Positions 1-8,221 of a DNA stretch of 64,000 nucleotides are shown here, piece by piece. The notes under the pieces were generated by a model that saw nothing but the letters and a program-made list of their open reading frames with translations, had not been told where the DNA came from and made no database searches. Numbering within the stretch: position 1 is the first letter of the stretch; every line of letters starts with the position of its first letter. The DNA is from Ruminococcus sp. Its GTDB lineage: Bacteria; Bacillota; Clostridia; Oscillospirales; Acutalibacteraceae. The stretch lies in the NCBI GenBank assembly GCA_017473775.1, contig JAFUJH010000033.1, forward strand, positions 1 through 64,000. The letters run 5' to 3'. The translations under genes and the position numbers were made by a program.

Positions 1-196
1 TTTCCTATGATCCAACCTTGATCCGCTAACTACTGTAATTTAATTTTTCGGCGCTCGAAAGAGGGCTTACTTCAGTGCGCCTATTTTTCAGCAGAATAAT
101 TTTCTACTTTTAGGGGTTGACTTTTAATAGTTAGTCACCTCACAAAACTTACCAAATCCGCACATTACAAAAACCCTTGGATTTATAACATACGAT
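1..196. other. Left edge, no gene seen
   Basis: These bases lie downstream of the minus-strand lipase gene and hold no convincing reading frame. I see no strong hairpin, repeat or RNA gene in them. Confidence 0.5.
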
Positions 197-1813
197 TTAT
201 TGCACTTTACTCACGAGGTCATTTTCTGCATTCACAAAATCTGTAGCAGTGTCACTCAAATAACTTGCACAGCGGCTCAAACGCCAACTGTAACCCGTGA
301 GAATATCTGCCTGCATCAGGTTCCAAAGATCAAGTAATCCAACACGCCAGTATAAAGAATCTAATCTTCTATCAAGGTTAGATATGCGAGTATTAACTGT
401 TCTCAGTCTTTGCGCATAATCACCAAGCTTGTATGTATCAACAACAATTTGAGGATTAGCTGTTGCATACTTATAACCGGCACTCATAGACTTGAGTTTT
501 GCCACAATCTTATTAATCGCAGTAATCACAGATTCCTTAATATCAGAAATAAAATTCTTGATCTTCTCGGATATTTCCTTAATTTTATTGATTGTGTCAA
601 TCGCAAAATCAAGGATATTTGCCAGAATAATAACATCAAGAACCAGAGGAGCTACAACAAATGTCAGCAAAATTGAACCCAATGCAAACCCTGCCACAAC
701 ACCGCCTGCTCCGTAATTCTCGTAAAGATATTCCGCACCAGCATTAATTAACTGACCTAAAATCGCATTTCCTTCTTCGGTTAAAAACAATGTTTCAAGT
801 ACAGCAGGTAAACCGTGCGCAGCCAAATCGACATAATCGGTCCAACTTACATCAATGCTACCAAGGATATCATCATTGGCATACGGATCGATAATCGTCA
901 TAATCGCAATAGCGGCACCATTCAGATCTTCGTCATCCATTTCCATCATTGTTTCGGATATCTTCTTCGCAAGTTTTCCGATGTCACCTTGTTCGCCGTT
1001 AGTAATCTCTCCGTTTTCAATATCCCATTGTAACCCGGTATAGTTTCCGTCTTCGTCACCGATCATATTTTCAAGTGCATGAAGGCTTGCAAAACCACTA
1101 CCCGATGTTTCCACAAAATACGTATTTTCCTCGGGAATAATTACATAACCCAAATCGTGTACATAATCATCCTCACCACAGATAGAATACATGTGAGATA
1201 ACTTTTCTTCATAATCAGGACCATACTTCTCAATGAAATACTCTCGAGCACTTCCGGAAAAGCCCTGACCATCATGTGAGTAACAACTATCAATCAGGTA
1301 TTCGTACTCTGAGGTCATATATACGTACTGCGCTTCATTACCACCCTTTGAGTGACCCGTAACAATGATTTGCTTTCCTTCAGCATTTGCATCAACAAAG
1401 TACTTTTCTGCCATTGCATCGAAATACTCTCTTGCTGCTTCCTGCATCTCTGTTGAAGGAACAGTCATACCATTACCATTATCTGCCCAGCGACCATCAC
1501 CAGTTCCCCTGTATGCAACATAGTAGTTTCCATCAGGATCCTTAAATGTGCAACCTTGAATTAAGTCATCTGTCCACTTACCAGTATTGTTTGTTGAACT
1601 TTGGTCAACAAGCAAAATCTCGCCATAGGAAGGATTTTGCTCAATAGCCGTTTTCAAGATTTTAAAAGTTTCATCATTCTTAAATTTTTTCTCATTTGCT
1701 GCAACAATGTCAGCAAGACTCATCTCGCAGTCATAATTAAAATCGGTATCCAAATATGGAATCAAATTCAGAACTGCGGATAATTCAATTTGTCCCTGTA
1801 CAGTTGAATTCAT
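197..1813 (-). CDS. Lipase-domain protein, candidate T7SS toxin with reversed domain order
   Basis: An alpha/beta-hydrolase of the Mbeg1/DUF2974 lipase type. The nucleophile elbow GHSKGG is near residue 155, an oxyanion-side YRGTGDG lies upstream, and Asp/His-rich loops (SHDGQG, DDYVHDLGY) follow. After the catalytic half comes a Gly/Ala-rich hydrophobic stretch (about residues 360-400) and then a helical C-terminal domain of about 140 residues. There is no signal peptide. This matches the plan of TslA from Staphylococcus aureus, a T7SS-secreted lipase with its targeting helices at the C terminus; that link is inference. The start at 1813 forms an ATGA overlap with the lipoprotein stop. An in-frame ATG at 1828 has no ribosome site. 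Confidence 0.8.
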   Translation of the reverse strand: MNSTVQGQIELSAVLNLIPYLDTDFNYDCEMSLADIVAANEKKFKNDETFKILKTAIEQNPSYGEILLVDQSSTNNTGKWTDDLIQGCTFKDPDGNYYVAYRGTGDGRWADNGNGMTVPSTEMQEAAREYFDAMAEKYFVDANAEGKQIIVTGHSKGGNEAQYVYMTSEYEYLIDSCYSHDGQGFSGSAREYFIEKYGPDYEEKLSHMYSICGEDDYVHDLGYVIIPEENTYFVETSGSGFASLHALENMIGDEDGNYTGLQWDIENGEITNGEQGDIGKLAKKISETMMEMDDEDLNGAAIAIMTIIDPYANDDILGSIDVSWTDYVDLAAHGLPAVLETLFLTEEGNAILGQLINAGAEYLYENYGAGGVVAGFALGSILLTFVVAPLVLDVIILANILDFAIDTINKIKEISEKIKNFISDIKESVITAINKIVAKLKSMSAGYKYATANPQIVVDTYKLGDYAQRLRTVNTRISNLDRRLDSLYWRVGLLDLWNLMQADILTGYSWRLSRCASYLSDTATDFVNAENDLVSKVQ

Positions 1814-2487
1814 ACTCCATCCGTCCATTCTGTTTTCGAATATTGATCAACAGTTTCTTTAATAATATAAAGTCTCTTAGCATATTCCTTATTTTCAATA
1901 AGACTAGTTGCGTTATCAGATAAAGAAACATCCGTATTTACAAAATAAATATGAGCACTAAGTACAGCATTAGCAAAGATCGACTTAATCTTATTTAATG
2001 TTGCTTCCTCGTCATATACCGTACCAACAACCGCTGCAGAGAAATAAATATAAGTACTCGGGTGAGAAATGTATTCCTCAAATGTCGTATTGCTGGAACC
2101 ATTTTCGTAACTTGCAGTATCGTCAGGAACATACTTCAAATAAATATTTTTACCATATTCCCCTACCAATGCATTGCTAATGAATTCGTAAGTCTCGGCT
2201 TCAAACTTAACATTCAAATATGTGTCAGAATAGATATTCTTACCATCAACCTCGCTACAAATAACACGAATCTCTTTATCAGGATACTTTTCGGACTTAA
2301 CTATAATCTTAGTAGTATTGGAGCCAAGGTGTCCGCCTGACATACTTACATATTCAAAATTATCATCCGAATATTTATCATTGATGTAGGATACCATCAT
2401 ATCCACTTTATCTTGACCTTTCATACTGCATCCACACGCTCCAATCATTAAAAGTATAACCATTAAAAACAAAACTGTTTTTTTCAT
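1810..2487 (-). CDS. Lipoprotein, candidate immunity partner of the lipase
   Basis: About 225 residues. A lipoprotein signal peptide starts with MKKTVLF and ends in the lipobox IGAC, so the mature protein should be anchored outside the membrane. The rest is soluble with no domain I recognise. It is translationally coupled to the lipase (ATGA overlap). In S. aureus the lipase toxin TslA is neutralised by a lipoprotein, TilA, encoded beside it, so an immunity role is a reasonable inference. I chose the ATG at 2487 because GGTGATT precedes it; ATGs at 2511 and 2499 are alternatives. Confidence 0.75.
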   Translation of the reverse strand: MKKTVLFLMVILLMIGACGCSMKGQDKVDMMVSYINDKYSDDNFEYVSMSGGHLGSNTTKIIVKSEKYPDKEIRVICSEVDGKNIYSDTYLNVKFEAETYEFISNALVGEYGKNIYLKYVPDDTASYENGSSNTTFEEYISHPSTYIYFSAAVVGTVYDEEATLNKIKSIFANAVLSAHIYFVNTDVSLSDNATSLIENKEYAKRLYIIKETVDQYSKTEWTDGV

Positions 2488-2544
2488 AGTAATCACCATA
2501 TATAAATCCAAAATTAGGAATTGTTGTCGAATTTAAAATGTAAA

Positions 2545-2581
2545 AATCGGGAGCCATCGGGATAGCCAATGGCCCCCGATT
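2545..2581 (-). terminator. Terminator after WXG100 genes
   Basis: A 13-bp hairpin with arms 2545-2557 and 2569-2581 and one mismatch is followed on the minus strand by a T run. It should separate the T7SS core transcript from the lipoprotein-lipase pair. Confidence 0.8.
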
Positions 2582-2602
2582 CTTACTGAGTCTTTTTGTA
2601 TC

Positions 2603-2911
2603 TTATTTAAAAGCGTCTGCAAGGCCGATGTTCTGAGTTTCTGTATCAAAGTAACCCTGCTCAACATTAGTTCTTAAGAACTGTACATACTGAGTGATAA
2701 CATCCTCGTAATTCTGAAAGAATTTAGCTGCGAACTCATCAAAGGAAGAAATTGTTGCCTGAGCAGCTTCGCCTTCCCAAATGTTAGCTAACTGATCAAT
2801 AGTTGCTTTACTGTTGGTAAGTTCTTCAGTAAGTCTTTTATTCAGGTTCTCAATGTTTGTTGCAATCTGAGCAACCTGATCGGTATTAACTCTAATGCTG
2901 TTTCCTGCCAT
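2603..2911 (-). CDS. WXG100 family T7SS substrate (EsxA-like)
   Basis: 102 residues, the usual WXG100 size: two amphipathic helices joined by a W-E-G turn near residue 45. The C-terminal tail carries YFDTE, matching the YxxxD/E export signal. In T7SSb such proteins are exported by EssC as homo- or heterodimers. It is the second of two tandem copies, 23 bp after the other, and has a strong GGAG ribosome site. The tail signal makes this copy the better candidate to bind the last EssC ATPase domain. Confidence 0.95.
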   Translation of the reverse strand: MAGNSIRVNTDQVAQIATNIENLNKRLTEELTNSKATIDQLANIWEGEAAQATISSFDEFAAKFFQNYEDVITQYVQFLRTNVEQGYFDTETQNIGLADAFK

Positions 2912-2934
2912 GAGTTATTCTCCTTTCCGATAAA

Positions 2935-3240
2935 TTAGTTTACTAGTTTCTTAACCTGGGTAATGTTGTTGTCCTGACGAGCAACATAGTTTGCTCTCTG
3001 CTTGTCAAGAGCCTGACTTGCAGATGAAAGTTTTGCTGCCATAGCTTTGAGTTCCTCAGTGAAACCATTAATCTGCTCAACAAAAGCAAGATTATCAGCG
3101 CCTTCCCAAGCTGAACCCATTGTGTTGGCTTCCTGCATCAACTGAGTATAAATTTCAGTATAAGTTTCAGAGAGAGCCTGTAATCTCTGAGAAGCTTTAG
3201 CCATATCCTCAAATGATGCAACGCTAATTGTTTTTCCCAT
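2935..3240 (-). CDS. WXG100 family T7SS protein
   Basis: 101 residues with two predicted helices around a W-E-G motif near residue 45 and many Gln and Ala. The tail reads YVARQD, so the canonical YxxxD/E spacing is not met. It may therefore be the partner subunit of a heterodimer with the next WXG100 protein, which does carry the signal. It follows the yukD-like gene by 26 bp in the same operon. Confidence 0.92.
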   Translation of the reverse strand: MGKTISVASFEDMAKASQRLQALSETYTEIYTQLMQEANTMGSAWEGADNLAFVEQINGFTEELKAMAAKLSSASQALDKQRANYVARQDNNITQVKKLVN

Positions 3241-3266
3241 GACTGTTCTCCTTTCAATTAATAAAA

Positions 3267-3521
3267 TTATATCAACATAAGGCGGGAGCCGTTGTTTATA
3301 CCAAGTTCCGCAACCTCTATGTTAACGTTAAAAATTTCGCCAGTATCTGCATTACAGAGAATAGAATCCTCCGTAGCTTTATATTTGCCATCAGACAAAT
3401 CGCTTAAAGCACTTGCTACCATTTTTACAACTTCGCTCATTTTGATATTCAAAGGGATATACACATCATATTTTTGTGCCGCAGCAGGGACAGATATCTC
3501 AACAAGAACTTTATTATTCAT
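3267..3521 (-). CDS. esaB: YukD/EsaB ubiquitin-like T7SS protein
   Basis: About 84 residues with the beta-grasp pattern of YukD/EsaB: an early strand pair, a helix (MSEVVKMVASAL), and a final hydrophobic strand (GSRLMLI). EsaB is a small cytosolic component needed for T7SSb activity. The ATG at 3521 overlaps the end of essC and uses the GAGGAGG inside it as ribosome site; a TTG one codon earlier is less likely. The position between essC and the WXG100 genes fits the family. Confidence 0.85.
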   Translation of the reverse strand: MNNKVLVEISVPAAAQKYDVYIPLNIKMSEVVKMVASALSDLSDGKYKATEDSILCNADTGEIFNVNIEVAELGINNGSRLMLI

Positions 3522-6500
3522 CAATATCTTCCTCCTCTGCTTTGTTGTTCAACAATTTAAGTTTGACGCACTTACCCTTGATCAATGAGTAACCAAATTC
3601 AGATGTAATTTCTTCATGCATTTCATGTGTGGTCTTATTAGCCTTCATCTGATACTGCTCTGTAATACCATTACCAATCCACAAACCATCTGATGAAAAT
3701 ACATTTGCCTTGTACCACTTTTCAAATGATACAGAAGATATATTCTTAACCTGTTCTGCAATAACAATGTTAATATTGTATTCAAGTGTACCTTTCTCAA
3801 GAATTAAGGCAAGTTTTTCCTTACTCTGGTCTGACAAAGCAGCCTTCAGCATTGATAAAGAGTTAATCACAACAAACAAGTGTTCAAATGCTTCCACCTT
3901 ACCACCATTCTCGATAGCTTCCTTATATGTATTGTTTCTATAAAGAACCAACTCAAACAATTTGGCGATCTGTTCTTCACAATCCTTGGCTGTTGTATAC
4001 ACTTTCATTGCATTGGTGGTAGTTCCAACTACTTTAGGCATATCAAAAACAATTCCATTTATTGCGGTTGCTCTTCCGATTAACTCGGTAAAATCAGAAA
4101 CAAACTCTTGATACTCCAATCCTGCAGACATAATCATATTTATATATGCAGTATGGAATGGATAGTAATGAACATTCAAAGAGTTCTTTTCTACACCGAC
4201 AGGAATACAGAGTTTCTTGTTGGGATCAATGTATTCACTCAAGAATTCAACATCAACCTTATCAGGTAATATCGGAACTTTCCTTGCTGTATCTCCGTTC
4301 CAATTTTCAGCAAGTTGTTTACAAACTTTCTGAATAAACGCAAAGGGAACTTCATCTTCTGTCAAGCATGCAAGCTGGAATTCATATAACTCGTCACGTT
4401 TTATTAATCCTCTGCCTTTAAACTTTGAAGGTATCAATCCATCTGTTTTACCTACAACTGAAGAATAATCAGTTTCATCGTTTAATTGAAGGACCAGTAG
4501 TTGTTTGAAATTCTGAAGCAATCTGAAACGCACAGTACTTGTTCCAAGCGCAGTCAGAACAAAATACACACCGTATTTTGTTCCCTCTCTCGAAAGATAT
4601 GATACAGCTTCTTCTTTTTCGTCATATATTTCTGTAAATGCAGCAAAATTATTTATTGCAATTACAATAGAGGGTAATGTTTTGCCTGACGATTTAATAT
4701 AATAAGCGTAGTCACCACCATAGTCAGCAAAAAGTTTCTTTCTTCTTTCAATCTCTGATTGAAGCATTTTAAATAGATTACTAACCTTCTCTGTTTCATA
4801 AGAGAGAATCACATCACCAACATGAGGTGCTTTGGCAAATGCTCTGAGGGTCTCTGATGCAAAATCCAGGATATAGATATTAACTTCCTCGGGTGTATGT
4901 TCCTGAATAAGAGAATATATCATTCCGTTTAAGAAAGTGGTTTTACCGCTTCCGGCAACACCATAAATTACTGTGTTGCCTTCTTTAGAAATAGGTAATC
5001 TAAGAACACACTGCCTTTGATGGGCAGGATCATCATATTCACCAATCACAGGATTAAGCACAAACTTTTCCACAGTTGTACTGTACTTTTCCTTAACCTG
5101 ATCAAGGAGAATAAGTGCAGGAATAGGATCAAGCCACAAAGGTCTAACCTTGATACCTTCATCCTCCGCTACTCCCCTCAGATAATCTGTAATAGCATCA
5201 AGCTGTTTCTTTGCGTTGTTAAACATTGATCGTCTTTTGTCGAGTTTAACTATTTTAATCGGATGTCCGTTTTTGTCTATAACAACTACGCTATTATCTC
5301 TCTCCTTTACTACAGTATCTGAAGGATAATAAGGCGCTCCGGACCATGCGGACTGACCGAGTTCAAATAGTTCATTGTAACCAACTTGCAAATAGAAACG
5401 ACCCGTATCTGTCAATTCTGCCGCATCCGGACGTTTTAACATATCCATACTGTCAGCTCTACCTTGGACTTTTAAGCATACTCTGAATTTACTGTTACTC
5501 CATATCTGGTCATCAACAACACCGCTCGGTTTCTGTGTTGCAAGAATCAGATGAACACCAAGGCTTCGTCCAATACGAGCAGCACTGACAAGCTGAGTCA
5601 TAAACTCAGGCTGCTGTGTTTTTAATTCAGCAAACTCATCAGATATAATAAATAGATGTTGCAGAGGCTCTGATACCGAGCCTTCTCTATAAAGTTTTTG
5701 ATATTTATATATATCAATATTACTTACACCGACTTTTTTGCTTACTTCTGCAAAAATCGCTTGGCGTCTTTTTAACTCGCTTTCAATCGACACTAATGAT
5801 CTTTTTATTGCACCACCATCAAGATTAGTAATAATTCCTGCGGTGTGGGGAAGATGTTCGAACGACTTCGCCATACCGCCACCTTTATAATCAATCAATA
5901 TAAAGGCAACTTCGTTGGGGTGATAGTTGACTGCAAGCGATAAAATATATGTAATAATAAACTCTGATTTTCCTGAGCCTGTCATACCTGCCACAAGTCC
6001 ATGAGGACCGTGGAACTTTTCGTGCAAGTCAAGCATAAAGGTTTCGCCGTATGTATCTACACCAACTGCAGCTTCAAGAGATTTAGTAGGATCGTTTTCT
6101 TTCCATCGATTAAGTACATTTAAGTGTTCAACATTACCAACACCAAACATTTCCATAAATGTAATCATACCGGGCAGTTTGTAACTGGTAGTTGCTGTAT
6201 CTAATGAAGTATTTGCAAGTGCAACGCTTAATGCCAAAGGATTCTGAGAACTATTAATGTCAGGAATAAATTCTATACTTTTTCCGGATATATCGTTCTT
6301 ATCAAAAAGTCTGCCACCGTTACCATTAAGTTCTACTACCATTGTGCATTCTTTTGGAAGATTTTTGAGCTCATTATAAAATGTGACAATACTTATATGC
6401 AGGTTATCCTTTTTAGCAAGAATCGTTTTGATCATTTCCGCTCTGACAGCTAAAGCTTTGCTCATTGAGAAAACAACGTAATAAGGTTTCACATCGTCTA

Positions 6501-8079
6501 TATCCGACGAATTAACTTCTTCTCTGAATTCAATAATTCTTTCAAAGTAAGCTGACAACTCTTTTACTTCATTAGGAGTTGTAGCAATAAAGCGGAATTT
6601 GTTATCATCACTCCAAACATGAGGTAACCATTTAACAAAACCAAATTCACTTTCCTCTTCTTTATCATAAACAAAAACGAACTTAACCTCGTCATATCCA
6701 TATAGTGCAGAAAGCTGTATAATAAGACCTTTAGCAAACTCAATAACTTGTTTTCTTTCACCGATCACACCAGAAATAAAATTCTCAAGCAAGGAGTAGG
6801 TGATCGGAATATTATGAAGAGGTTTCTCTGTTTCACATAAGGTATAGAGTTCTTCTTGCAGATTATCATCGTCAAGTGAGAATTTTCTTTCTGAATAAGA
6901 TATCTCTGCATCAAGAACACCTTCACCAATTCCGACGCGCACTCTGAGAAAATCATTCTGACCCAAGAACCTTTCCCAAAGGTTAGGTCTTTTCTCTTTG
7001 ATTCGCGCCTCGCAATCGTGTATCGTAACACTGTTTTCGTTAAGAATCGTCTCCTGCAAACGACAAGCTTCATCTATTTGTCCTTTAATCTTATTAAGAT
7101 ACTCTCTGTATTTGCGTTGACGAAGTTCTTCTTTTTTATATCGACGCTTTTTTTCATAACTCTTCGTGATTGTAGGTAACATAACTGTTCCAATTAACAT
7201 GCTTGCACCCATAATCATAGAGGTAATATTGAATGAAGCAATTGCAGAAACTAGAGTAACAAGGGACATCATTCCCATTGCCAAAGAAGATCCCATAACC
7301 AAAAGCCAGGGCATTTCTTCCGAAATAGGGCTTGTTGGCGGAGAATCAATTTTAAAAGTAGCAGTTTCAATCTCTCGTTTAAATCGAGGGGAACGATAAA
7401 AATGCTCTTGCTCTGCTAATTCATACTCATCTTCATCAACAGATTGTATAATAGTCTGATTTACGAACTTCTTCAGTTTGTCAGAATGTTGTATATTACC
7501 ATCAGGATTGTTGATTCCAATAAAGTCTCTACCAATGATAATTTTCAATCCCATAATATATACAGAATCACCGATATTTAAGGCTTTTTTACTTACTCTG
7601 ATATCATTTACAAAAGTACCATTTGTACTGTCACAATCCTGTATTATCCACTGTCCCTTTTTACGAGAAAGAATGGCATGTTTTGATGATACAAATCTAT
7701 TTGAATAACAAATATCACTATGAGTAACTCTTCCAATTGTAATGTTCACATCATCTGCAACCAAATACTTTGTAAACAACTGTCTATCTTCTGTGATTGG
7801 TTCAGTAAATACTATTAACTTTTCACCTTTAGCTTTTTTTAAAACATTGATATTGAAAGGCGTAACACTTGTACTTTTCAGTATCTCATTGCGATTATCT
7901 AATAGTTGAACATTTCTTATGGGCTTCATAACCCACTGTTCGTTAACCGCCTCTATATTAGCTACACGTTCTTCTCCGGAATCTGTTCTTTCATATATTC
8001 CGAATTGACCTTTAACTTTCTCAGGCAAAGAAATACAATTAAGATATTTTTTATTAATAATTGTAACAATCATTAACAC
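3514..8079 (-). CDS. essC: EssC, T7SSb motor ATPase with FHA domain
   Basis: 1521 residues, full length for EssC/YukBA. The N terminus has a forkhead-associated domain (about 105-185) with the canonical GR, SSxH and NGT residues, which in active FHA domains bind phosphothreonine. Two membrane helices follow (about 255-305), then FtsK/SpoIIIE ATPase domains: the first has Walker A GMTGSGKS near 700 and an acidic Walker B (FIISDE), the second has GVAGSGKT near 1040, and the third looks degenerate. The intact FHA residues matter because a kinase, a phosphatase and proteins with phospho-bait repeats share the locus. The start is GTG at 8079 behind AAAGG; ATG at 8073 is possible. Confidence 0.96.
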   Translation of the reverse strand: MLMIVTIINKKYLNCISLPEKVKGQFGIYERTDSGEERVANIEAVNEQWVMKPIRNVQLLDNRNEILKSTSVTPFNINVLKKAKGEKLIVFTEPITEDRQLFTKYLVADDVNITIGRVTHSDICYSNRFVSSKHAILSRKKGQWIIQDCDSTNGTFVNDIRVSKKALNIGDSVYIMGLKIIIGRDFIGINNPDGNIQHSDKLKKFVNQTIIQSVDEDEYELAEQEHFYRSPRFKREIETATFKIDSPPTSPISEEMPWLLVMGSSLAMGMMSLVTLVSAIASFNITSMIMGASMLIGTVMLPTITKSYEKKRRYKKEELRQRKYREYLNKIKGQIDEACRLQETILNENSVTIHDCEARIKEKRPNLWERFLGQNDFLRVRVGIGEGVLDAEISYSERKFSLDDDNLQEELYTLCETEKPLHNIPITYSLLENFISGVIGERKQVIEFAKGLIIQLSALYGYDEVKFVFVYDKEEESEFGFVKWLPHVWSDDNKFRFIATTPNEVKELSAYFERIIEFREEVNSSDIDDVKPYYVVFSMSKALAVRAEMIKTILAKKDNLHISIVTFYNELKNLPKECTMVVELNGNGGRLFDKNDISGKSIEFIPDINSSQNPLALSVALANTSLDTATTSYKLPGMITFMEMFGVGNVEHLNVLNRWKENDPTKSLEAAVGVDTYGETFMLDLHEKFHGPHGLVAGMTGSGKSEFIITYILSLAVNYHPNEVAFILIDYKGGGMAKSFEHLPHTAGIITNLDGGAIKRSLVSIESELKRRQAIFAEVSKKVGVSNIDIYKYQKLYREGSVSEPLQHLFIISDEFAELKTQQPEFMTQLVSAARIGRSLGVHLILATQKPSGVVDDQIWSNSKFRVCLKVQGRADSMDMLKRPDAAELTDTGRFYLQVGYNELFELGQSAWSGAPYYPSDTVVKERDNSVVVIDKNGHPIKIVKLDKRRSMFNNAKKQLDAITDYLRGVAEDEGIKVRPLWLDPIPALILLDQVKEKYSTTVEKFVLNPVIGEYDDPAHQRQCVLRLPISKEGNTVIYGVAGSGKTTFLNGMIYSLIQEHTPEEVNIYILDFASETLRAFAKAPHVGDVILSYETEKVSNLFKMLQSEIERRKKLFADYGGDYAYYIKSSGKTLPSIVIAINNFAAFTEIYDEKEEAVSYLSREGTKYGVYFVLTALGTSTVRFRLLQNFKQLLVLQLNDETDYSSVVGKTDGLIPSKFKGRGLIKRDELYEFQLACLTEDEVPFAFIQKVCKQLAENWNGDTARKVPILPDKVDVEFLSEYIDPNKKLCIPVGVEKNSLNVHYYPFHTAYINMIMSAGLEYQEFVSDFTELIGRATAINGIVFDMPKVVGTTTNAMKVYTTAKDCEEQIAKLFELVLYRNNTYKEAIENGGKVEAFEHLFVVINSLSMLKAALSDQSKEKLALILEKGTLEYNINIVIAEQVKNISSVSFEKWYKANVFSSDGLWIGNGITEQYQMKANKTTHEMHEEITSEFGYSLIKGKCVKLKLLNNKAEEEDIDE

Positions 8080-8172
8080 ATCATCCTTTCAGCGGAAATA
8101 TAATTCCCTTTTGTGTTTACCACAATATAAACCACAGTAAATATGATTTATATTCTGACAAACAAGTCTTAG

Positions 8173-8206
8173 GTACACCCATGCAGATTAATCTGCATGG
8201 GTGTAC
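8173..8206. repeat. Perfect 34-bp palindrome between essC and the surface-protein gene
   Basis: Two 17-bp arms (8173-8189 and 8190-8206) are exact reverse complements with no loop. Neither side has a good T run, so it is not a classical terminator. It could be an RNA processing or mRNA-stabilising hairpin, or a dimeric operator site between the upstream genes and essC. Confidence 0.7.
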
Positions 8207-8221
8207 TTATTCAATTGGAAG

